Shown piece by piece: positions 51,568 to 59,249 of a stretch of 62,958 nt of DNA. The number at the start of each line of letters is the position of its first letter. Position 1 is the first letter of the stretch. The notes beneath the pieces are model-generated. The model was given only the letters and a program-made list of their open reading frames with translations, was not told the DNA's origin and did not search any database. The translations under genes and the position numbers were made by a program. The stretch spans positions 1 to 62,958 of the forward strand of contig JAVVEH010000026.1 of NCBI GenBank assembly GCA_032251435.1, read 5' to 3'. This stretch comes from JAVVEH01 sp032251435. Its GTDB lineage: Bacteria > Verrucomicrobiota > Lentisphaeria > Oligosphaerales > MVZH01.

Positions 51568-52482
51568 ATGCTTGAAGAATCGAATCGCATGCTGTATCGG
51601 GACTGGCTGGCACTGCGGACCCACCTTCTCTGGTGTTACGATCACGACGTCGACCTGCCTCCCGAAGTCAGTGATGTCTACCATTCCGATTGGGAGACAA
51701 ACAGCGGAGCCTGGCTGGTGCGATCCGGCTGGGCGGAGGCGCGGTATGGCGAGGAGGTGTACAGGGCGGAACCCGGCCAGTGGCTGATTGTCCGTCCCGG
51801 ACACCGGGTGCAGTCGTTTCCCGTCGGCACGCATTTGCTTTCGGTCGCTTTCGAGTCCGATTGGCCGGATGGCTCACACTTCCTGGAACAGGGGCTGCCT
51901 GTGGTTTTTGATGCGGCGGCGTGTCCGGTGCTGGAGAAAAAAGCCAAAAAAATGGCCCGGGCCGTGGCGAGGTTTGCTCCGACGAACTGGGACGCGAAAG
52001 ACTTTCCGGCGGATTTCCAGCAGTTTTTCCGGCTTGAGCGGGAGATCAGCGACTGGTTGCTGACCCTGGTTCATTTTCTGGTTGAGCGTGGGGTCCGCCC
52101 CAGCGGCCGGTTCGGGATTGATGAGCGGGTGTTAAAAGCGGTTCGGTTGCTGGACGCGCATCGGCTGGATGAATGGCTGGACCCGGAGGCCCTGGCCCGG
52201 CAGGTGGGATTGAGCCTGGTGCATCTGACGCGTCTGTTTCACCGTGATCTACAGACCACCCCTCAACAGTATTATGAAAACCGCCGGATTGAAGCCGCCC
52301 GCCGTCACCTGGCCACAGGCAGGGAGACCGCCAAACTCGTGGCGGTGGCCTTGGGATTTAAGCACTTGTCCTATTTTTCCGCCTGGTTTAAGAAAGCCAC
52401 CGGGTATTCGCCCCGCGCGTTTGTGAAGCAGTTTCGGAACCATCCCAGGGATGGTAAAGAAAAAACGTTGTTTCGCACCTAA
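51568..52482 (+). CDS. AraC family transcriptional regulator
   Basis: A 304-aa DNA-binding regulator. Seen: N-terminal cupin-like sensor part (~20-110, with YRAEPGQWLIVRPGHRVQSF), a helical linker, and the C-terminal double helix-turn-helix (~200-300). The latter contains ARQVGLSLVHLTRLFHRDL and VAVALGFKHLSYFSAWFKK followed by TGYSPRAFVKQF, the family signature. Start ATG 51568; a Met at residue 8 is also possible. It is divergent from the PEP-CTERM gene. Related AraC regulators in this group often control sugar or mucin use; the inducer here is unknown. Confidence 0.9.
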   Translation: MLEESNRMLYRDWLALRTHLLWCYDHDVDLPPEVSDVYHSDWETNSGAWLVRSGWAEARYGEEVYRAEPGQWLIVRPGHRVQSFPVGTHLLSVAFESDWPDGSHFLEQGLPVVFDAAACPVLEKKAKKMARAVARFAPTNWDAKDFPADFQQFFRLEREISDWLLTLVHFLVERGVRPSGRFGIDERVLKAVRLLDAHRLDEWLDPEALARQVGLSLVHLTRLFHRDLQTTPQQYYENRRIEAARRHLATGRETAKLVAVALGFKHLSYFSAWFKKATGYSPRAFVKQFRNHPRDGKEKTLFRT

Positions 52483-52603
52483 ATCCAAGGTTTTTTCGAG
52501 CACAAAGTTCGACGAAGTGCGAGACACCGCTCTAAAAGTTCTTAGTTGGCCTGTCTTTTGGGGAATTTCCGTTCCTTCGCCTTCCACACTCCCGCGGCCT
52601 GGA

Positions 52604-53380
52604 CTACCGGTCAAAGTAGTTGGCGTAAATCTGGTTCCAACTGCCGTTGTTATACAAAGACCAGCCGGCGCTCTTTATCTCCTCACCGGTGTCCTCGTAA
52701 TAACGGCCCGAACCATCCAGATACACCACATTGTAACCGTCTTGATGATGAGTGGTCACGCCGCCATAGTAGGCCGTGAAATAGTCCGACGCGACACTGG
52801 TGCCCGGTTGAAGCGAACCATCGTTCAAAGAACGCACATCTGTCCGCTGTATCATCCCCTGATGGATATAAGTTGACCCGGATGTCGTATTAGGATCATC
52901 CCGCCAGACGTTTGACGCCCCCGCCTGAAGCCCGGCGTGTGTCGTGGCTGGGCAGTAGATGGCGGCGGCATTGGTCAGATAGTCCTGATCCAGGAGGATT
53001 CCGGCGCCTGAGCATTTGTTGATCACGCCCTGATCCGGCCCCCAATCGCTGTAATGCTGCTTCCAAATCGTGTGGGGATCCCACGTCGACAGCCATGCCA
53101 GTTTTCCATTGTTATCCACTGCGAAAGCGGTATTCGCAATCATAATTTGCCGGAACTGCGACAAACAAGCGGCCCGTTGGGCGGACGATTTAGCCGCCTG
53201 CATCGCCGGCAGCAGCAGCGACGCGAGAATCCCGATGATAGCGATGACCACCAACAGTTCGATGAGTGTAAACACTCTCGAACGCTTCCGGCCGCGGCCG
53301 GGGACTCCGCCGTGACAAGTCGCCCTCCGGGCTTCGCCTTGGCAAGTCAGAAGTTCGATCAAGGTGAAGGGGTTTTTCAT
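52604..53380 (-). CDS. Prepilin-like protein with duplicated FTLIELL motif
   Basis: A 258-aa type II secretion/pilin-like protein. Seen: a first prepilin motif NPFTLIELL at the very N-terminus, an inserted basic segment (CQGEARRATCHGGVPGRGRK), then a second motif FTLIELLVVIAIIGILASLL that continues into the usual hydrophobic helix. The C-terminal part has the H-X9-DG-type pattern common in Lentisphaerota/Planctomycetota pseudopilins (GGVTTHHQDGYNVVYLDGS). Neither motif has the Gly normally found before the cleavage site. The coding sequence is otherwise open, so the protein is probably made. Function: pseudopilin or surface fibre; no pilus genes are nearby. Confidence 0.82.
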   Translation of the reverse strand: MKNPFTLIELLTCQGEARRATCHGGVPGRGRKRSRVFTLIELLVVIAIIGILASLLLPAMQAAKSSAQRAACLSQFRQIMIANTAFAVDNNGKLAWLSTWDPHTIWKQHYSDWGPDQGVINKCSGAGILLDQDYLTNAAAIYCPATTHAGLQAGASNVWRDDPNTTSGSTYIHQGMIQRTDVRSLNDGSLQPGTSVASDYFTAYYGGVTTHHQDGYNVVYLDGSGRYYEDTGEEIKSAGWSLYNNGSWNQIYANYFDR

Positions 53381-53412
53381 GGTTGGAGTAGTCCTTTTTC
53401 CGTTCCTTGTTC

Positions 53413-53644
53413 GTAACTACTCAGGTAGGGTCTCCAGCCCCAAAGGGGCGACATGTAATAGCCCAGGGCTTGCCCTGGGTTGAGGCGACCCCCGTATTCA
53501 AGCCCTGAAGGGGCGACAGGAATTCTGCCGCTCCACTTCATGTCGCCCCTTCAGGGCTCAGGCTTTGGGTGTCGTTTCCCCAGGGCAAGCCCTGGGCTAT
53601 TACATGTCGGGGCGTTGCCCCTGGAAAGGTACCTGAGTAGTTAC
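53413..53644. mobile_element. Non-coding 232-bp nested palindrome (MITE-like)
   Basis: Perfect 15-bp terminal inverted repeats (GTAACTACTCAGGTA at 53413-53427 and its complement at 53630-53644). Inside them lie 31-bp perfect inverted arms (53449-53479 and 53579-53609), and in the centre an 18-bp perfect inverted pair (53501-53518 and 53541-53558). There is no coding sequence, so a transposase acting in trans would be needed. No clear target-site duplication was found. Confidence 0.8.
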
Positions 53645-53663
53645 CCTTGTTCAATAAAAAACC

Positions 53664-53699
53664 GATCAGACGGATCGGTCTGATCGGTCTGATCGGTTC
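53664..53699 (+). repeat. Nonamer array, copy 3
   Basis: Four 9-bp units (GATCAGACG, GATCGGTCT, GATCGGTCT, GATCGGTTC) directly downstream of the nested palindrome. Confidence 0.85.
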
Positions 53700-53702
53700 C
53701 TA

Positions 53703-53743
53703 TCCGCGCCCCGCGCTCCGTGCTCCGCGCTCCGCGCTAAAAA
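53703..53743 (+). repeat. Heptamer array (CYCCGYG), short copy
   Basis: Units CCCCGCG, CTCCGTG, CTCCGCG, CTCCGCG in 7-bp register, ending in CTAAAAA followed by CGCCCGRGGCC. The same boundary ends the long array at 60548-60701. It lies about 70 bp beyond the 3' end of the first beta-strand-repeat gene. Confidence 0.88.
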
Positions 53744-53811
53744 CGCCCGAGGCCGGGCGGCTCCAGGCTCCGCGCGTCACCGGCGGCGGCCTTGGGCGCC
53801 ATAGCTCCGCA

Positions 53812-56800
53812 TTAGGCGGAGCGACGGCGCCGGCGCAGGCAGAGACCCGCGAGACCCAGCCCGGCGAGAAGCGCGGTGGACGGCTCGGGGATATAGTCGA
53901 TTCCAGTCAGTGTGATAGCGGTGCCGGTGTCGGCGAAGGTGGCGCCCTGGGTTATCCATTTAGCGGCGTTACCGCCGTAGGTCACGGCGAAGGTCGTGGC
54001 CGGGTTGAAGCCAGTCAGGTCGCCGTCATAGGTAAACAGTTCGAACACCTGCCCGGCGGAGAAATAGGCGCCGGCCAACGGAACAATGGTGATATTGACC
54101 ACACCGTCGAAGGTCAAGTCACCGTTACCGAGAGCGCTCGTGACGATGGTCTGATCATAACCGGTGGCATCAATTTCCCACGTTTCATTGGCGCCGTCAG
54201 CCAATGTGAGTTCTCCGACTGTCAGAGTTCCGGGGCTATTGCCGACCGCCAGTGTGCCGCCGGTGGAAATTGTCAGGCTGCCCATGGAGCCCATTCCCAT
54301 CAGCGTGCCGCCCACAGTTGTGGTTCCGCCAAGGCTGCCGTTGACAATCAGTGTGGAACCGGAATCGACACTGGTGGCGCCGCCGAAACCGCTGCTGTCG
54401 GAAGTGACCGTCACCGTGCCGCCGGATACCGTCAGGGCGCCGTCGCCGCTGAGAGTTCCGCCAATCGTGGCACTGTCGGTCAGTTCAAGTTCCGCGCCGG
54501 TGTCAATGGCGACCGAGCCACTGCCGATGCCGCCGCCGGTCACAATGTTTCCACCCGTAATCGTGGTGCCGCCGGAGTAGGTGTTGGCGCCGTTGAGGGT
54601 CAGCGTGCCGGTTCCGGTCTTTGCCAGACTTCCCGACCCGGAAATGTCTCCGGCGACAGACTGAGCGGCGGCCACATTGAACGAAAGCGCCCCGTTGTTG
54701 GTGACATTACCGGCACCCAGGGCCCCATCACTGACACCGTCGCCCACTTGCAGTGTCCCCGCGGCAATCGTGGTTGTCCCGCCGTAGGTGTTGGCACCGG
54801 TGAGAATCCAAGTGCCGGAGTCCTGTTTGTAGAGGCTGACTTTTCCGGTGCCATTACTACTGTCACCGATGACACCGGCAAATGTATTGTCACCAGTATT
54901 GCTTCCGCCTAGATAAAGTGTCCTGCTGTTGTTGCCGATAGTGGCATTCAGACTCTGCGCCATCGTGATCGTGCTGTCCGCGCTGGACGCGTTGTTGATA
55001 ATGTAGGCGTTGTTTCCAATCTGAATGGGCCGGTTGTCAAATGTCAGCGCCGCGCCCCCGGATCCCAGAATAAACTGTCCGCCGTCACTACTGATATACA
55101 GCCGCTGCGTACTGTCGGCCAGGCTGTTCACTGTCGCTCTGCCGGCACCGTCCACCTGAAATGCTCCGGCAAATGTGTTGGCCGCGCTGTCAAACCGGAT
55201 ATCTGTGTTACTTCCGACGCTGACAATCGCGGTGGTCGTGTCGTCTCCGGAAAGAACGCCCCCGATATGATAGCTGTAGTAGTAGCTGCCCCCGGCGAAC
55301 GTCGCGGTCACGCCGGAATCAATACCGACATCGCCCGTTGCCGGAAACGTGCGGCTGGCGCCGCCGCTATTTCGGACTTTGCGAAGAGTTCCATCGCCGG
55401 AAAAGGTGATGTCGCCACTGCCAAAACTGTCCTTGGTCACTTCAAGCGTTCCGCCACTAATATCAACCCCCCCCGTGAAGGAATTGGTGCCGGTCAGTGT
55501 CAGTTGTCCCGTTCCGGCTTTCACCAGGCTGAGCGCGGCGTCGCCGCCGTCTTGAATGGTTCCGGCGAACGTGCTGGCCTGGTTCGTTGAATTGCCAATC
55601 GTCAGCGTGGCGGCCGTCGTGGCGCTCCCGTTCTCGACGACGGGCGTTCCAGGTGTCGTGGCGTCGCTGTCAAGGCTTTTCACTACCACGCTGTTGCCGT
55701 TTAGGGACAAAACACCGGTGCCGCCGGCGCCGAACGTCACCGCGTTCTCCGATCCGGCGGTGCTGTTCAGGGCTCCCGGATCACCCAGCTCCACACGTCC
55801 GGCATTGTTAATGGTCAGACCGCCGGTGAAGCCGTTGGCGCCGGACAGGATCAGGGAGCCTTCATCGACAATCAGGCCGGCTGTGAAGGTGTTGTCGCCG
55901 GAAAGCGTGAGTGTGCCGGCCCCGGTTTTGGTGATATCGGAACTGCCCGCCACCGTCGCGGAGATCTCGGCATTCTGATTTGCCGCGATATTCCCGGCCG
56001 TCCCGAACGTGAGCGTTTCGCCGCCGCCGTTATCCTGTATAAGGTATCCTGCCGCATCGAACTGTAGGCCGCCGACCGTGATGTTTTCACCCAGTGTCAC
56101 GGTGCCCGCCGTCCCGCCAAAAGTGGCGATATCGTTGTTCGCGTTGTTCCAGGCCGCGCCATCCCAGTTCGTGGTCGTGGTATCCCAGGTGCCGTCACCC
56201 CCGTCGCTGGCGCCGTTGGTTGTGTCCACGATACTCCCGTCCCAGTAGAAGGCTGCGGCGGGAGCGGCCGTGTTAAGAGTAAACCCCGACGTGAGGACAT
56301 CGGAAGTCAGTCTGTAGAGGTTATAAACGGCACCGGTGGTAATGGGGTCGTCCAGGTTGAAACGGAACGCCACCTCGGATTGGTCAGGAATGTGGTCGCC
56401 GCCATAAAACGATTGCAGCAACGTCAAAGCAGGGCCCGAATTGACGCTCAATGTAACATTTACAGGCGGATCAAGGTCTACGGGGGTTGTCCCCACTTCT
56501 ATGTAATGACTGCCTATCAATGGGTGGTTTGGATCAACGACCCCATCACTCCCTGGCATGTAGAAATTTGTGGACCCAGAATTCACCGGGTCGTCTTCGT
56601 CGAGCAAATAGGTATCAATCTCGAAGTTCTTATTGCTATAGTCGCGCACCTGGTAAATTTGAAAGTTAAGGCTAAAGCTATCAATGATTTGCCCCTCATC
56701 AAGTTGCGGCAGTGCGTACCGGTAGACAAGATTCTGAACATAGCGATTTGTTAAAGTTTTTGACCCCGTGCCGCCAACTATAGTGTCGGACGTATTGCCG

Positions 56801-56961
56801 GATGCGTCAACATAGTACCCCGCCGCCGGGGCGCTGGCCTCTCGAATGTCTCCGACGATCGCATCGATATGAGTGCGTGTCGCGTCTATGCTCGCGGCTT
56901 GGAGCGAAACCGCGAATACCAAGCCTAGAAGAGTAAAAGAACGTGTGGCTTTTGTTGTCAT
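53812..56961 (-). CDS. Autotransporter-type beta-strand repeat PEP-CTERM protein
   Basis: A 1049-aa exported surface protein. Seen: signal peptide (~1-23, FTLLGLVFAVSLQA). A unique N-terminal domain follows (~24-240), with YVDASGNTSDTIVGG. A long parallel beta-helix-like part holds many 'autotransporter-associated beta strand' units (ITKTGAGTLTLSGDNTF, LVKAGTGQLTLTGTNSF, LAKTGTGTLTLNGANTYSG). The sorting tail is IPEPSTALLAGLG ending in RRRRRSA. There is no autotransporter beta-barrel, so sorting is by the PEP tail. The frame opens further to 57018, but AGGAG lies 6 nt before ATG 56961 and the signal peptide follows it. Passenger role may be adhesion; no catalytic domain seen. Confidence 0.9.
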   Translation of the reverse strand: MTTKATRSFTLLGLVFAVSLQAASIDATRTHIDAIVGDIREASAPAAGYYVDASGNTSDTIVGGTGSKTLTNRYVQNLVYRYALPQLDEGQIIDSFSLNFQIYQVRDYSNKNFEIDTYLLDEDDPVNSGSTNFYMPGSDGVVDPNHPLIGSHYIEVGTTPVDLDPPVNVTLSVNSGPALTLLQSFYGGDHIPDQSEVAFRFNLDDPITTGAVYNLYRLTSDVLTSGFTLNTAAPAAAFYWDGSIVDTTNGASDGGDGTWDTTTTNWDGAAWNNANNDIATFGGTAGTVTLGENITVGGLQFDAAGYLIQDNGGGETLTFGTAGNIAANQNAEISATVAGSSDITKTGAGTLTLSGDNTFTAGLIVDEGSLILSGANGFTGGLTINNAGRVELGDPGALNSTAGSENAVTFGAGGTGVLSLNGNSVVVKSLDSDATTPGTPVVENGSATTAATLTIGNSTNQASTFAGTIQDGGDAALSLVKAGTGQLTLTGTNSFTGGVDISGGTLEVTKDSFGSGDITFSGDGTLRKVRNSGGASRTFPATGDVGIDSGVTATFAGGSYYYSYHIGGVLSGDDTTTAIVSVGSNTDIRFDSAANTFAGAFQVDGAGRATVNSLADSTQRLYISSDGGQFILGSGGAALTFDNRPIQIGNNAYIINNASSADSTITMAQSLNATIGNNSRTLYLGGSNTGDNTFAGVIGDSSNGTGKVSLYKQDSGTWILTGANTYGGTTTIAAGTLQVGDGVSDGALGAGNVTNNGALSFNVAAAQSVAGDISGSGSLAKTGTGTLTLNGANTYSGGTTITGGNIVTGGGIGSGSVAIDTGAELELTDSATIGGTLSGDGALTVSGGTVTVTSDSSGFGGATSVDSGSTLIVNGSLGGTTTVGGTLMGMGSMGSLTISTGGTLAVGNSPGTLTVGELTLADGANETWEIDATGYDQTIVTSALGNGDLTFDGVVNITIVPLAGAYFSAGQVFELFTYDGDLTGFNPATTFAVTYGGNAAKWITQGATFADTGTAITLTGIDYIPEPSTALLAGLGLAGLCLRRRRRSA

Positions 56962-57238
56962 GAGTGACTCCTGGGTTTGGGGTGAAGAATAAACAGAAAA
57001 ACTGTCAGTATATAACATTTTAATCGCGCGTTATTTGCCCGAAACCGGGCGGATACGCACTGGGTTTCGCATTTTGTTGAGCGCCGGGCATCAAACCAAA
57101 CGCGGTTGATGAAAACAACATGCTCTAAGATAGGGCGAAAAAAAACGAAAGAAACCGCATATTTGTTCAACTTTTTGTTTTAATTATTCAAATTTCGGAT
57201 GGTTTTGGGTGAAATGCGTCCCGGAAAGCAGTTTGAAC

Positions 57239-57268
57239 CGCAGATAGACGCGGATGGACGCAGATCAT
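57239..57268 (+). repeat. Decamer array of CGCAGATRGA type
   Basis: Three 10-bp units (CGCAGATAGA, CGCGGATGGA, CGCAGATCAT), with a further related CGCGGATGAA nearby at 57290. Confidence 0.75.
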
Positions 57269-57323
57269 GCCAGAGGCAGACAGGTAGGACGCGGATGAAG
57301 GCAATTGGCCGAGCGGCCCTGAG

Positions 57324-57384
57324 GGTACACCAACGCGCTTGCCCCTCCCCCCCTCGGAGCATCGACACCCCACGTTGGTGTACC
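57324..57384. repeat. Inverted repeat GGTACACCAACG, copy 1
   Basis: Arms GGTACACCAACG (57324-57335) and CGTTGGTGTACC (57373-57384), perfect over 12 bp. The right arm and its left neighbour (AGCATCGACACCCCA) are identical to the copy at 59119-59149. Confidence 0.85.
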
Positions 57385-57535
57385 GGCTTTTGCCGTTCTC
57401 CCGCTAGCGGGATCACTGCCGATCCGGTGGGTCGGCCTCTGCCTGCGGCGGTGCCGGCTCTTCATGAACACCTATTTCCAGCATATCCCCTGGCGGGGCG
57501 CGGATGATCGGCAGAGAGTGATTCGCACCGCCAGA

Positions 57536-57660
57536 AGATCGATTGCTATCGGCAGCTGCCGATTGCTGTCGACAGCTATCGACAGGATTTTATCCGGCGG
57601 CGCGGGAGGCGGGGGCTGGTCGCCACCATTTTCCGGCTAAAGCCGGTACACCAACGCGCC
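57536..57660 (+). repeat. Composite direct repeat E (decamer array plus GC-rich part)
   Basis: Starts with decamers CGATTGCTAT, CGGCAGCTGC, CGATTGCTGT, CGACAGCTAT (57540-57579), then a GC-rich stretch with GGGGGCTGGTCGCC and the half-site GCCGGTACACCAACG (57642-57656). It closely matches copy F (58971-59099); together they bracket the first ATPase gene. Confidence 0.88.
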
Positions 57661-57804
57661 GCGGCGGACGGACAAACCGTGCCGAAGTACCGCATCCGCG
57701 CCCGCCGGGACTCCCGGCGGGCGGACAGCAGTAGGTTGACATCGATAAGACAGGACATATATTGTTCTTATTCCGGAATGACAAACTCCATAAAGGGTCG
57801 CAAA

Positions 57805-58956
57805 ATGGAATTATTGCCGCGTTTTTTCTCTCCTCCGGAGCAAAGCTATTTCCTGTTTGGCCCCCGTGGCACGGGCAAATCGTCTTGGACAGCCTGTCGG
57901 CATCCCGAGGCGCTGCTGATCGATTTTCTTCAGCCCGACACGGCGCGCCTCTACCAGGGCTACCCCGAAAGACTTCGCGACACTGTCCATGGCCAGCCTG
58001 ATGGAAAGACCATCATCATTGACGAGGTGCAGCGCGTGCCCGAGGTTCTGAGCGTCGTTCACAGCCTGATCGAGGAGAAGCATGGATGGCGCTTTGTCCT
58101 TACTGGTTCCAGCGCGAGAAAATTGAAGAAGACAGGTGTCGATCTTATGGCGGGTCGGGCTCTGGCACTGGAGATGCATCCATTTATGGCAAGTGAGCTT
58201 GGATCGCTGTTTTCATTGGAAAAAGCGCTCAGGCTGGGTCTTCTGCCTATTGTCTGGGATGCGGAAAACCCGGCGGCCGTTCTCAACAGCTATATCGGAA
58301 TCTATATGCGCGAAGAGGTCCAGGCGGAAGGGCTGGTGCGAAAACTGGATGGCTTTTCCCGCTTTCTGGAGGCGGTCAGCTTCTCTCACGCACAGTTGCT
58401 GAGCGTTGCCGATATTGCCAGGGAATGCGAAGTGCAGCGGAAAACGGTGGAGGGGTTTATCGCAGTTCTGGAAGATCTTCTTCTCGCCTATCGCTTGCCC
58501 GTTTTCACCCGGCGAGCCAGGCGGGCAACTGTCAAGCATCCCAAATTCTACCTTTTCGATGCCGGCGTCTTTCAAAGCCTGCGCCCGAGAGGCCCCCTGG
58601 ATCGTTCCGACGAAATTGCCGGAGCAGCTCTTGAAGGACTTGTGGCGCAACATCTCAGAGCATGGATTGCCTATGGACAGTTGCGGCGAAAACTGTTTTT
58701 CTGGCGGACAAAAGGCGGCAGCGAAGTTGATTTTGTGATCTATGGCGAGGGTTGCTTCTGGGCGCTTGAGGTCAAACACTCCCGACGGGTCCACCGCGCC
58801 GACCTGCGTGGGCTGCGAACCTTTATTGAAGACTACCCCGAGGCAAAACCGTTTTTGCTCTATCAAGGACGGGAACGAGTTGTGGTCGACGGCATAACCT
58901 GCCTGCCATGCGAGGAATTCCTGAGGCAACTGATACCTGGAAAAGACATGGTTTGA
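57805..58956 (+). CDS. AAA ATPase with DUF4143 domain, 1
   Basis: A 383-aa cytosolic ATPase. Seen: Walker A GPRGTGKSSW (~20), Walker B TIIIDEVQRVPEVL, sensor VLTGSSARKLKK, winged-helix part (SVADIARECEVQRKTVEGF), and a C-terminal DUF4143 part with PD-(D/E)xK-like residues (GGSEVDFVIY ... ALEVKHS). Frames open upstream to 57679, but ATG 57805 follows AAAGGG at proper distance and gives the family N-terminus (LPRFF then SYFLFGPRG). The family is widespread, multi-copy and often linked with mobile regions; its role is unknown. It is bracketed by direct repeats E and F. Confidence 0.88.
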   Translation: MELLPRFFSPPEQSYFLFGPRGTGKSSWTACRHPEALLIDFLQPDTARLYQGYPERLRDTVHGQPDGKTIIIDEVQRVPEVLSVVHSLIEEKHGWRFVLTGSSARKLKKTGVDLMAGRALALEMHPFMASELGSLFSLEKALRLGLLPIVWDAENPAAVLNSYIGIYMREEVQAEGLVRKLDGFSRFLEAVSFSHAQLLSVADIARECEVQRKTVEGFIAVLEDLLLAYRLPVFTRRARRATVKHPKFYLFDAGVFQSLRPRGPLDRSDEIAGAALEGLVAQHLRAWIAYGQLRRKLFFWRTKGGSEVDFVIYGEGCFWALEVKHSRRVHRADLRGLRTFIEDYPEAKPFLLYQGRERVVVDGITCLPCEEFLRQLIPGKDMV

Positions 58957-58970
58957 AATCCGGTGCCAGC

Positions 58971-59099
58971 AGATCGATTGCTATCGGCAGCTACCGATTG
59001 CTGTCGACAGCTATCGACAGCACTTTATCCGGCGGTGCGGGGAGAGGGGGGCTGGTCGCCCCCCCCCTTTTCCGGCTAAAGCCGGTACACCAACGCGCC
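58971..59099 (+). repeat. Composite direct repeat F
   Basis: Second copy of repeat E, with decamers at 58975-59014 differing by a single base in the second unit, and the same GC-rich part, which here contains a longer C run. It starts 14 bp after the first ATPase gene. Confidence 0.88.
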
Positions 59100-59147
59100 C
59101 GGACAAACCGTCCAGAAAGCATCGACACCCCACGTTGGTGTACCGGC
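59081..59147. repeat. Inverted repeat GCCGGTACACCAACG, copy 2
   Basis: Arms of 15 bp, perfect (59081-59095 and 59133-59147), with a 37-nt loop. Overlaps the end of repeat F. A REP-like hairpin; copy 1 is at 57324-57384 and a half copy at 57642-57656. Confidence 0.88.
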
Positions 59148-59249
59148 TTCAGTCGGCTGTCGCCTTTTTTCACCCCCCGCCACGAACCAACTCGCTGAAT
59201 CTTCGGGAAATTATCTTGATTTTCTGAACTGGCATATTATGTTTTCAAT

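Larger units (their letters stand above)
53381..53811. other. Repeat-rich intergenic region
   Basis: A 431-bp gap filled with repeats: the nested palindrome (53413-53644), a nonamer array (53664-53699) and a heptamer array (53703-53743). No gene is supported, and the open frames across it are chance readings of the repeats. Confidence 0.7.
56962..57804. other. Repeat-rich intergenic region, 843 bp
   Basis: No gene supported. It holds the upstream region of the beta-strand-repeat gene (56962-57180), a CGCAGATAGA-type decamer array (57239-57268), a GGTACACCAACG hairpin (57324-57384), and the composite direct repeat E (57536-57660) that is repeated after the next gene. Confidence 0.7.

Noticed and set aside
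53647..54912. 421-aa plus-strand frame opposite the beta-strand-repeat gene
   Set aside because: Starts in the nonamer/heptamer repeats and then reads antisense to a gene with clear repeats and PEP-CTERM tail.
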